Shown piece by piece: positions 8,114 through 15,806 of a stretch of DNA of 54,360 nt. The stretch's first letter is position 1; each line of letters opens with the position of its first letter. The position numbers and the translations under genes were made by a program. Source of the stretch: Thermoplasmata archaeon (GTDB lineage: Archaea; Thermoplasmatota; DTKX01; JAHFTX01); assembly GCA_023265395.1 (NCBI GenBank), contig JAHFTX010000015.1:1-54360 (forward strand). The letters run 5' to 3'. The notes below the pieces were generated by a model, which was given only the letters and a program-made list of their open reading frames with translations, was not told where the DNA came from and ran no database searches.

Positions 8114-11100
8114 ATGGGGATTGGAGTGTCACCGCAGGGCTCGCCTCCCTTCTCGGGTCGCATCGCAGAGCTCGAGGCCGTGCGCGCGGCCCTTGCGGCC
8201 GCTCGCACGGGCAAGGGCTCGTGCATCGTCCTGCGCGGTGAGGCAGGCGTGGGCAAGAGTCGGCTTGCCGCTGAGCTGACCGCCTCCCCCAAGTCTGACT
8301 GCCGACCGTTGTGGGGCTGGTGCCTACCGGGGTCGCTCACGCCGCTGCAGCCGCTGCGGGAGGCCCTGAGCGCGGGCGGGTTGGCACACATCTTCGCCGA
8401 GGCCCCCCCACGGATCGAGTGCCTGTACCTGCTCCATGGCAACGGCCTGATGATCTGCAGCCTCGAGCGCATGGTCACCAGCGGCGACAGTGACGTGCTC
8501 GCGGGCATGGTCACGGCCGTGACGGCGTTCGTCGGGGACGCCTTGCAGAGCCAGCTGGGCAGCAGCAGCGGCGAGCCGCTGGTGATGGGAAGGGGGCGCC
8601 ATCGCTTCGTCGTGCAGGCCTCCAACGACACCAGCCTCGTCGCGGTCATCACCGGCACCGAGAGCGAGGGGCTACTTGGCGACCTGCGCGCGACGCTGCG
8701 GGAGGTCAGCAGGGCCCTGGGGACCCAACTGACCCAGTGGCAGGGGGACCGTGCGCTGGGCGATCTGGCGCGCCCCCTGCTGGGAGCACTCGTCGAGTCG
8801 GGTCGCTACGACGGTGTCGACCTCACCGAGGGGGACGCGCGACTGCGCCGGGAGAACCTCCTCGAGGCGGTCACCCAAGGGGTCGGTCGGCTTGCCGCGC
8901 GCCAGCCGGTGGTGCTGGTCATCGACGACGTCCAATGGGCCGACCCCTCGACGATGGCGGCGGTGCACTATCTGGCGCGGAACACCCGCACCGAGCCGGT
9001 CGTGCTGGTACTGACGGTGCGTCCCGAGGAGCTCGGGGAGGATGGGGAGGCGATCCCCGAGGTCCGCCAGACGTTGCTGCTGATGTCCCGTGAGGGGTTG
9101 GTGCGCAACGTCGACCTGGGCGGACTGGGAGTCGGCGAGACGGGGGACCTCGTCCGCGCGGTACTCGATCCGTCGGCCCCCGGCCGCGAACAGCTGGGCG
9201 AGGGCGTCGCCGCCCAGGTGCACCGACTGAGCGGCGGCAACCCGCTCTTCGTCATCGAGCTCGTCGCGCTGCTCCGCGACCAGGGGACGCTCCGCTCGGT
9301 GCACGGGCGCTGGAGCCTCGACGATGCGGGCGGCACCGCAGCGATCCCCGACCGGGTGCACGACGTCGTCGTGCGGCGCCTGGACCGCCTGAGCGACGAC
9401 GAGCGGCTGCTGCTGGAGGTCGCCGCAGTCATCGGCGAGTCCTTCACTCCCGAACTCCTTGGCGAGGTCGCTGAGGTGCCGCGGCTCAAGTTGCTGCGCA
9501 GCCTCAACGCCCTCGAGCGCGACCACCACCTGATCGCCGCATCAGGCGAGCACTTCCGCTTCACCCAGCCGATGGTCCAGGAGGTCCTCTACGATTCCCT
9601 GACGCCCAGCCTGCGCCGGGAGTACCACCAGGTGGTGGTGACCATCCTCCAGAAGTCCTTCGAGGACGCCCCCGAGGGGATGATCGAGCTCCTGGCGGTG
9701 CAGTGCCACCGCGCCAAGGACCGGGAGGTGGGGGTGCAGGCGACCTTGGCAGCCGCCGAGAAGGCCCTGCACGACTATGCCAACGCCGAAGCGGTGCGCT
9801 TCTGCGGCATGTGCATCGACCTTGCCGGGGGCGAGCAGGCCTACGCCGCAGCAGCGCTGCGGGCGCAGGAGCTGCGTGGCGATGCCGCGGCCGCGCTCGG
9901 CGACTACCTCACGGCGATCGATGCGTATGGGGCCATGGGCGAGTCGGCGGACGCCGGGCCGACCGAGTGCCGTGCGCTGCGCAAGCTCGCCGACGTGCTC
10001 GAGCGCACCGGGGCCTACGCCGAGGCGCTGACGGTCGTCGAGCATGGCCTGCAGGCCTGTCCAGGAGCCGTCGGCGCCGACGGGGTACGCCTGCAGATCC
10101 AGCTCTCGCTGCTGTTGCTGCGCCGCGGCGACCTCAACGCTGCCGAGAAGGCGATCCGGGATGTCCTCACCGCACCGCTGGGCGAGACCGAAGCTGCCTT
10201 CGCCCATGGCACCTTGGGCAACGTCCTGCGTTCCCAGGGCAACTATGTCGCCGCTGCCGCGGAGCTCCAGGCGGCGCTGGCAGTCCACCAACGGCTTGGG
10301 AGCGCGGTGGGGCTGGCCTCGGTGCGCAACGACCTGGGCAATGTCCTGCGGGCGCAGGGCCACTTCGACCAGGCACTCGAGCAGCTGCAGGAGGCGCAGG
10401 ACCTCTACGAACGCGTCGGTGACCTCCAGGGGCTGGCGGTGGCCCTCAACAACCTCGGGAACGTCCACCTTGGCCGTCGGCGGCTCGATGCGGCCATGGA
10501 GGCCCATGGCCGCGCGTTGGCGATCCGTGAGCGTCTGGGCGACCAGCGAGGAATCGCAAGTTCGCTGCACAACCTCGGGAGCATGCTGCAGATGGCCGGC
10601 CAACTCCCGCAAGCCGCCGATCACTATCGTCGCGCCCTGGAGCTCTCGACCGCCCTGGGAGACCCCACCGCCACCGCCCGCTCGCGCACCAACCTGGGGC
10701 AGGTCCTCCAGGACCAAGGCCAGACCGACGAGGCGCTGCGGCTCTTCGACGAGGCGCTGCGCTCGTGCCAGGACGCCGGGGACCAAGAGGGGATGGCCAA
10801 CGCCCACACCTCCATCGGCAACCTGCTCCATCAGCGGGGCGACATCGCCGGGGCGTTGCAGCAGCATCGGCTGAGCCTGGCCCTCAAGGAGCGCAGCGGC
10901 GACCGCCTGGGCGCCGCGCGCTCGCTCAACAACATCGGCACGCTGCTGCACGCCATCGGGGACCTGCCCGACGCCGCCGACCACCACCGCCGGAGCCTGG
11001 CGATCAAGGAGGGGGCCCGTGACGACAAGGGCGCGGCCTCGTCACACAACAACCTGGGGCTGGTGCTCCTCGACGAAGGGCACGAACAGGAGGCCGCTGA

Positions 11101-11680
11101 GCACTTCCAGCGTGCCCACACGCTGTGCGAGGAGGCCGGTGACCCCGTGGGGACCGCCTCCGCACTCGCCAACCTCTCCTCGGCGCTGCTGGCCCTGGGC
11201 GAAGCCGACGAGGCCGTGGGCACCGCCCGCCATGCCCTGGGACTTGCGGTGCAGGCACAGGACCGCGGTGGTCAGTGCAGTGCGGCGACCGCCCTAGTGC
11301 TCGGCCTCGTCGCGGTCGGAGACCTTGCCGGAGCAGCGGCGGCGCTCCAGGGTGCGGCGAGCCTGCAGCTCGAGGATGCCGAATCGCGGCGGAGCATGTT
11401 GCGGGCAGAGGCCGCCCTCTGCAGCGGCCGCGGCGACCATGGCGGAGCGGGGAGCAGACTTCGGGAGGCCCTGGCGCTGCTCGGAGAGGAGAACCAACCA
11501 ATCGAGCGGGCACATCTGCTGCACCAGCTGGGGACCGTGACGCGGGCGGGAGGTTCGGCCGCTCAGGCGGTGCCGCTGTTGCGCCAGGCCGAGTCCATCT
11601 TCGATCAGTGCGGCTGCCTCCGTGCGCTGGCAGCGACCCGAGCAGAGCTCACCCAGGCAGGTGCCCCACCAGCTCGATGA
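8114..11680 (+). CDS. Large ATPase (AAA_16/STAND-like) with inserted sensor domain and TPR array
   Basis: A soluble protein of 1188 residues. Residues 42-49 (GEAGVGKS) form Walker A and 267-277 (VLVIDDVQWAD) Walker B, in the style of MalT/AfsR-type signal-transduction ATPases. Between them, about residues 95-210, lies an extra alpha/beta segment (CLYLLHGNGLMI ... GMVTAVTAFVGDAL ... LVAVITG) that resembles a longin/roadblock-type sensor fold and recurs in the protein at 36809. A winged-helix-like region follows the ATPase. From about residue 540 to the end there are many tetratricopeptide repeats (ALxxLGNVLxxQGxxxxA type), giving a long protein-binding superhelix. No DNA-binding domain is evident, so the output is probably protein-protein contact. 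The ATG at 8114 was taken because homology to ATPases begins at once (FSGRIAEL). The 3' end overlaps the convergent epimerase by 32 bases. Ligand and partner unknown. Confidence 0.8.
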   Translation: MGIGVSPQGSPPFSGRIAELEAVRAALAAARTGKGSCIVLRGEAGVGKSRLAAELTASPKSDCRPLWGWCLPGSLTPLQPLREALSAGGLAHIFAEAPPRIECLYLLHGNGLMICSLERMVTSGDSDVLAGMVTAVTAFVGDALQSQLGSSSGEPLVMGRGRHRFVVQASNDTSLVAVITGTESEGLLGDLRATLREVSRALGTQLTQWQGDRALGDLARPLLGALVESGRYDGVDLTEGDARLRRENLLEAVTQGVGRLAARQPVVLVIDDVQWADPSTMAAVHYLARNTRTEPVVLVLTVRPEELGEDGEAIPEVRQTLLLMSREGLVRNVDLGGLGVGETGDLVRAVLDPSAPGREQLGEGVAAQVHRLSGGNPLFVIELVALLRDQGTLRSVHGRWSLDDAGGTAAIPDRVHDVVVRRLDRLSDDERLLLEVAAVIGESFTPELLGEVAEVPRLKLLRSLNALERDHHLIAASGEHFRFTQPMVQEVLYDSLTPSLRREYHQVVVTILQKSFEDAPEGMIELLAVQCHRAKDREVGVQATLAAAEKALHDYANAEAVRFCGMCIDLAGGEQAYAAAALRAQELRGDAAAALGDYLTAIDAYGAMGESADAGPTECRALRKLADVLERTGAYAEALTVVEHGLQACPGAVGADGVRLQIQLSLLLLRRGDLNAAEKAIRDVLTAPLGETEAAFAHGTLGNVLRSQGNYVAAAAELQAALAVHQRLGSAVGLASVRNDLGNVLRAQGHFDQALEQLQEAQDLYERVGDLQGLAVALNNLGNVHLGRRRLDAAMEAHGRALAIRERLGDQRGIASSLHNLGSMLQMAGQLPQAADHYRRALELSTALGDPTATARSRTNLGQVLQDQGQTDEALRLFDEALRSCQDAGDQEGMANAHTSIGNLLHQRGDIAGALQQHRLSLALKERSGDRLGAARSLNNIGTLLHAIGDLPDAADHHRRSLAIKEGARDDKGAASSHNNLGLVLLDEGHEQEAAEHFQRAHTLCEEAGDPVGTASALANLSSALLALGEADEAVGTARHALGLAVQAQDRGGQCSAATALVLGLVAVGDLAGAAAALQGAASLQLEDAESRRSMLRAEAALCSGRGDHGGAGSRLREALALLGEENQPIERAHLLHQLGTVTRAGGSAAQAVPLLRQAESIFDQCGCLRALAATRAELTQAGAPPAR

Positions 11681-12053
11681 GCGTGCTGCCGGTGGTCTTG
11701 GGGTGGGCGAAGGCCACCAAGGTGCCTCGGCTCCCCCGACGCGGCCGCGGGTCGATCATCTCCACGCCCCGACGCACCAGCGCCGCGATGTCGGCCTCGA
11801 TGTCATCGGTGGCGAAGGCGATGTGGTGGATCCCCCCGCCCTGGCGCTCGAGGAAACGGGTCACTCCCGAGTGGCCGATCGGTTCGACGAGCTCGATGTG
11901 GCTCTCCCCCACCTGCAGGAAGGCGACACGGACCTTGTCCCCGGCCACCTCCTCGGTGCCCGTGTGCACCAGCCCCAAGGCGGCGTTGTAGAGCGGGAGG
12001 GATGCCTCGATCGAGCGCACCGCAATCGCGACGTGATCGATGTGGGTGAGCAT
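11649..12053 (-). CDS. mce: Methylmalonyl-CoA epimerase
   Basis: A 134-residue vicinal-oxygen-chelate enzyme that interconverts (S)- and (R)-methylmalonyl-CoA, linking propionyl-CoA or odd-chain and branched-chain catabolism to succinyl-CoA. Supporting motifs are the N-terminal THIDHVAIAV, the central SHIELVEP, GGGIHHIAFAT and the C-terminal HPKTTGSTLIELVG; together these supply the His and Glu metal ligands typical of the family. Length matches known epimerases. The ATG at 12053 was chosen over an in-frame TTG at 12068. No mutase or propionyl-CoA carboxylase genes lie in this window. The 3' end overlaps the ATPase/TPR gene by 32 bases. Confidence 0.9.
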   Translation of the reverse strand: MLTHIDHVAIAVRSIEASLPLYNAALGLVHTGTEEVAGDKVRVAFLQVGESHIELVEPIGHSGVTRFLERQGGGIHHIAFATDDIEADIAALVRRGVEMIDPRPRRGSRGTLVAFAHPKTTGSTLIELVGHLPG

Positions 12054-12128
12054 CGACGTTCCGAGCAAGCCGACGACAGATAGACCTAGCGGCGTCGCCC
12101 TCCCGGACGCACCACATCCCCGAGCTTC

Positions 12129-12134
12129 ATATAG
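12129..12134 (+). promoter_or_regulatory. TATA box for coiled-coil gene
   Basis: ATATAG within TTCATATAG, about 65 bases before the preferred ATG (12197) but only 21-26 bases before an in-frame GTG (12155). The spacing leaves open a leaderless start at the GTG. Confidence 0.45.
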
Positions 12135-12196
12135 GCCTGCCCGCTTGCACCGAAGTGCTACTCCTGGCTGAGCCCGGATTGGCGCTGGGGGGTCCG

Positions 12197-14593
12197 ATGG
12201 CCAAGCAGTCGTCCAACAGCGGCGGCGAGGCCCCGATGACCTTCGAGGATATCCAGCGCCTGATGGAAGAGGACCCCGACGCGGTCTTCCGCATGATGCA
12301 GAACGTCGGCGGTGGTGCCCGTGGCGATTCCGCGGCGCTCTCGACGCTGACCACCGAGCGCGACACGTTGCGACGCGAGCGCGAGGAGCTCGAGGAGGTC
12401 GTCACCACGCTCACCGGCGACAACGAGAAGATGGCCGAGAAGGTCGCCGCCCTCGAAGCACAGATTGGCGTGCTCGAGGCCCGCGCCAGCGCTGCCGACC
12501 CCGCAGGTGCCGCCGCCGCTGCCCCCGGGAGCGCTGCCGAGCTGGCGACGATCCGCAAGGAGGGCAAGCTGCTCGACCTCAAGCGCTCGGCGGCCAAGCG
12601 CAAGGAGACCGAGCTCCTCCAGAAGGAGGGGGACCTCCGCAAGAAGGAGATCGAGCTCGGGAGCGAGCGCGAGGAGCTGGAGCTGACCCGTGCCGACATC
12701 GAGGCCCAGCTCGAGAGCATCGCCGTGCGCGAGAAGGAGCTCGAGGAGCGCAGATCAGCCCTCGAGGACCAGCGCGCCACCTTCGAGGCCCAGCGCTCCG
12801 AGCTCGAGACGCTGCGCAGCCAGGTCGAGGCGGAGCAAGAGGCCTTCTCCGCCACTGCCGCCGAGGTCGCCGCCAAGGAGGACACCCTCGCCACCAAGTG
12901 GACCTCCCTCGAGGCCAGCGAGAAGGAGCTGACCAGCCGGCAGGATGCGATGGAGCAGCAGCTCAAGGACCTCGCAGCGCGGGAGAAGGAGGTCGACAGG
13001 GGCGTTGCCGCCCTCGAGGAGCAGCGGGCAGCGCTCGAGGCCGAGCGCGAGGAGGTCACGGAGCTGCGCAAGGGCCTCGATGCCGAGGTCGAGGAACTCT
13101 CTGCCAAGCAGTCGGAGACGACGGCACTGGAGCAGAAGGTCCGGACTCTCGACAAGGACATCAAGGCGCGCGAGAAGGCCATCGAGAGGGAACGGACCGA
13201 GCTGCAGGAGCTGCAGCAGTCCCTCGAGGAGTCCGTCACCGCCAACTCCGCCAAGGAGGAAGAGGTGGCCGCCGGCCTAGCCCAGCTGGAGACCAAGCGC
13301 GCCGAGGTGAGCGCCCGGGACCAGAAGCACGCCGAGTCGGTGCAGAAGCTCAAGGCCCTCAAGGACAAGCTCGATGAACGCCACCTGGAGATCGAGCAAC
13401 GACACTCGGCGCTTGACACGAAGGAGAAGCAACTCGCAGACCACCAGTCGGAGCTAGCGGAACTCAAGGCGGCCCTCGACACCGACCGCAACGAGCTGAC
13501 CGTCCTGCAGGAGGAGGTGGAGGCCAACCTCGCCGAGGTCGACGAGCGGCGCGGCAAGATCGACCTGCTCCAGACGGGGCTCAAGGAGAAGGCCGAGGAG
13601 CTGGTCGCCAAGGAGGAGGAGGTCGCTGCCCAGCAGACTTCCATCGAGGAGCAGCTGGCGGAGATCACCGCCCTCGAGGAGCAGACCCGCGCTGACCGGG
13701 ACTCGGTCGAGCGACTCAAGGACCAGTTGGAGACCAAGGAGAAGGAGCTCCAAGGGGAGCGCGCCAACCTCGAGGAGCTGGCGGAGACCATCGCTGCCCA
13801 GCAGGAGGAGCTCGACGCCAAGGCGGTGGCCTTCGAGGCCAAGGAGAAGGAGCTGGCAGCCAAAGCCCGAGAGGTCGACGAGCATCGCGCCAAGCTCGAC
13901 GAGAACGCACTCAAGCTCCGCAGCGTGCGTGAGAAGCTCAAGGAGGGGGAGGAGGACTTCCAGCGCCGCCAATCCAAGCTGACGAGCGACCTCGCCGCCC
14001 TCGAAGGGCAGCGATCCGCCACCGAGCAGCTCCAGGCCGCCCACGACGCGGCGGTGGCCGCCCTGGCGGAGCGCGCCGGGGGGCTTGCGACCAAGGAGAA
14101 GGAGGTCGCCGAGCGGGAGGGGATGCTCGAGGAGCAGCAGAACGCCCTGCTCGAGCTCGAGTCTGCCCTCTCGAGCCAGGGGGAGGAGCTCGCCGCCAAG
14201 GAGAAGGACGTCGCCGACTTCGAACGCAAGCTCTCGGAGGAGCTGGGGCGAGTCGAGCGCATGCGCGCTGAGTTGCACCTCGAGGTCGTCGCGCGGGAGC
14301 AGAACCTCGTCAGCGATGCCCACAATCAACTGCAGACCCGCCTCGAAGCGGTCAAGGCCGAAGAGCAGCATCTGCTCTCGACGCTCGGGCCACTCAAGGA
14401 GCGTCTGGCGGCGGTCCATGCGCGCCACGACGAGCTGACCACCCAGTTGTCGGCTGCACAGTCGACCGCGGAACGACCCACCGCCGTGCCGTCCCACAAG
14501 CCCAGCAGCGACGAGGCACCCCTGCCCGAAGGCGCCACCACCGACGAGATCGACCGGCGGCGCGAGGAACGGCGACGCAAGCGGAGCCGCTGA
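12197..14593 (+). CDS. Very long coiled-coil protein
   Basis: A 798-residue protein that is almost entirely coiled coil from about residue 45 to 765. It has dense Glu, Lys, Arg and Leu heptads with repeating blocks such as AREKELEE and KEEEVAA. The first 30 residues are polar (MAKQSSNSGGEAP) with a short helix (FEDIQRLMEEDPDAVFRMM). The C-terminus is strongly basic (RREERRRKRSR) and could bind nucleic acid or membrane. There is no ATPase head, so it is not an SMC or Rad50 protein. A scaffold or cytoskeletal spacer is the simplest inference. GGGGGG just before the ATG at 12197 may act as a ribosome binding site; an in-frame GTG lies at 12155. The sugar isomerase gene starts 39 bases downstream. 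The repetitive composition may mislead similarity searches. Confidence 0.75.
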   Translation: MAKQSSNSGGEAPMTFEDIQRLMEEDPDAVFRMMQNVGGGARGDSAALSTLTTERDTLRREREELEEVVTTLTGDNEKMAEKVAALEAQIGVLEARASAADPAGAAAAAPGSAAELATIRKEGKLLDLKRSAAKRKETELLQKEGDLRKKEIELGSEREELELTRADIEAQLESIAVREKELEERRSALEDQRATFEAQRSELETLRSQVEAEQEAFSATAAEVAAKEDTLATKWTSLEASEKELTSRQDAMEQQLKDLAAREKEVDRGVAALEEQRAALEAEREEVTELRKGLDAEVEELSAKQSETTALEQKVRTLDKDIKAREKAIERERTELQELQQSLEESVTANSAKEEEVAAGLAQLETKRAEVSARDQKHAESVQKLKALKDKLDERHLEIEQRHSALDTKEKQLADHQSELAELKAALDTDRNELTVLQEEVEANLAEVDERRGKIDLLQTGLKEKAEELVAKEEEVAAQQTSIEEQLAEITALEEQTRADRDSVERLKDQLETKEKELQGERANLEELAETIAAQQEELDAKAVAFEAKEKELAAKAREVDEHRAKLDENALKLRSVREKLKEGEEDFQRRQSKLTSDLAALEGQRSATEQLQAAHDAAVAALAERAGGLATKEKEVAEREGMLEEQQNALLELESALSSQGEELAAKEKDVADFERKLSEELGRVERMRAELHLEVVAREQNLVSDAHNQLQTRLEAVKAEEQHLLSTLGPLKERLAAVHARHDELTTQLSAAQSTAERPTAVPSHKPSSDEAPLPEGATTDEIDRRREERRRKRSR

Positions 14594-14632
14594 CGTGACC
14601 ACCGCTGCGGTGCAGCAGGCAGGGATCCGACC

Positions 14633-15712
14633 GTGAGCGCCGGCCCATCGCGCATCGACCCATCCTGTCTCGATGATGCGGCGCGCCGTCGCGATTGGGA
14701 CCCTGCCGACATGCTCGGCCGGGTGCTGGCGCAGCCTTCGATCACCGAGCGGCTCCTGCGCCAGGCGCTGCAGGTGCCCCTGCCCAACTTCCTCCATGGG
14801 GTGGTGGTCGTGGGCATGGGGGGCAGCGGCATGTGCGGGGACCTGCTGGCGACGCTGGCCGACTCCACCTCCCCCGTGCCGGTCGTCGTGCACAAGGACT
14901 ACGGGCTGCCCAAGTGGGTGGGTCGCACCACCCTGGTGGTGGCGGTCAGCTATTCAGGGGAGACCGAGGAGACCCTCGACGCGGCCCGAGAGGCGCTGCG
15001 CCGCGACCTGCCCCTGGCGGTCATGACCCGCGGCGGCGCGCTGGCCCAGCTGGCCATGGAGCATGGTGTGCCACTGGTACAGGTGCAAGGCCCCAAGATG
15101 CTCCCGCGGGCCGCACTGCCCTTCATGGTCACCCCGCTGCTGCAGCTGGGAGCGACGCTGGGGCTGGTGCCGGACCCGCGCGGCAGTACGGCGGCCTTGC
15201 ACCTGCGCAGCCTGGCCGCCCAGCTCGGGCCTTCGGTCCCCTTCGAGTCCAACCCGGCCAAGCAGCTGGCGGGCAAGCTGCTGCACGCGACAGCGGCGAT
15301 CTACGGCCACGGCCCGATGGCCACCGTCGCCCAGCGCTGGCGGGCCCAGCTCAACGAGAACGCCAAGGTGTTCGCACGGGATCTCTGCCTGCCGGAGATG
15401 AACCACAACGACCTGGTCCCCTGGCCGGTCGACAAGGGGGCGGCGGGGCAACACGTGGTGCTCCTGCGCCATCAGCACGAGAGCGAGCGCGTCAAGCTGC
15501 GTTTCGTCGTCACCGAGGAGCTCGGGTGGTGCCATGCGGCGGGTATCACCCAGGTGGGCCCCTTCGAGGGCGACCCATTGGCGGCGCTCCTGGGAGCGAT
15601 CTTCTACGGGGACTTGGTCTCGGTCTACCTCGCCGGACTGCGGGGCGTTGACCCCTCGCCTGTGGAGGCGATCGCCGCCCTCAAGGGCAGGCTCGGCGGC
15701 TCCCCGCAATAG
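14633..15712 (+). CDS. Bifunctional phosphoglucose/phosphomannose isomerase
   Basis: A 359-residue SIS-domain enzyme of the archaeal PGI/PMI family, which interconverts glucose 6-phosphate, fructose 6-phosphate and mannose 6-phosphate. Seen in sequence: GMGGSGMCGD at 61-70 (first SIS loop), SYSGETEE at 106-113 (phosphate-binding loop), FESNPAKQLAG near 205, and LNENAK...PEMNHND near 240-260. The last two contain the glutamate and histidine expected at the active site. Length agrees with the crenarchaeal and Thermoplasma enzymes (about 300-350). The start is GTG, 39 bases after the coiled-coil gene, so co-transcription is likely. With the triosephosphate isomerase at 25868 it points to sugar phosphate metabolism, probably gluconeogenic supply of surface sugars. 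Confidence 0.9.
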   Translation: MSAGPSRIDPSCLDDAARRRDWDPADMLGRVLAQPSITERLLRQALQVPLPNFLHGVVVVGMGGSGMCGDLLATLADSTSPVPVVVHKDYGLPKWVGRTTLVVAVSYSGETEETLDAAREALRRDLPLAVMTRGGALAQLAMEHGVPLVQVQGPKMLPRAALPFMVTPLLQLGATLGLVPDPRGSTAALHLRSLAAQLGPSVPFESNPAKQLAGKLLHATAAIYGHGPMATVAQRWRAQLNENAKVFARDLCLPEMNHNDLVPWPVDKGAAGQHVVLLRHQHESERVKLRFVVTEELGWCHAAGITQVGPFEGDPLAALLGAIFYGDLVSVYLAGLRGVDPSPVEAIAALKGRLGGSPQ

Positions 15713-15735
15713 CCCTTAGCCCGACAGCCCCCACT

Positions 15736-15775
15736 TGCACCAGTAGGCTTATCGTTCGACTGGCGGGCTGGTGCA
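15736..15775. promoter_or_regulatory. Inverted repeat upstream of the PKD receptor-like gene
   Basis: TGCACCAG (15736-15743) and its exact complement CTGGTGCA (15768-15775) flank 24 bases that include a TATA-like GCTTATC (15746-15752). The arrangement could be an operator over the promoter of the gene at 15807 or a transcript hairpin. Function is inference. Confidence 0.35.
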
Positions 15776-15806
15776 CCGATAGGAACATTCAGCCCTATTG
15801 GTCCCT

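Noticed and set aside
9542-10987. Long minus-strand frame inside the first ATPase/TPR gene
   Set aside because: It mirrors the TPR-repeat region and has no recognisable domain or plausible start context.
12840-13900. Tandem DNA repeats in the coiled-coil gene
   Set aside because: The recurring GAGAAGGAG-type strings follow from Glu/Lys codons in heptads and are not exact tandem copies.
12197-14593. SMC or Rad50 identity for the coiled-coil protein
   Set aside because: No Walker A, Walker B or signature motif occurs anywhere in the 798 residues.
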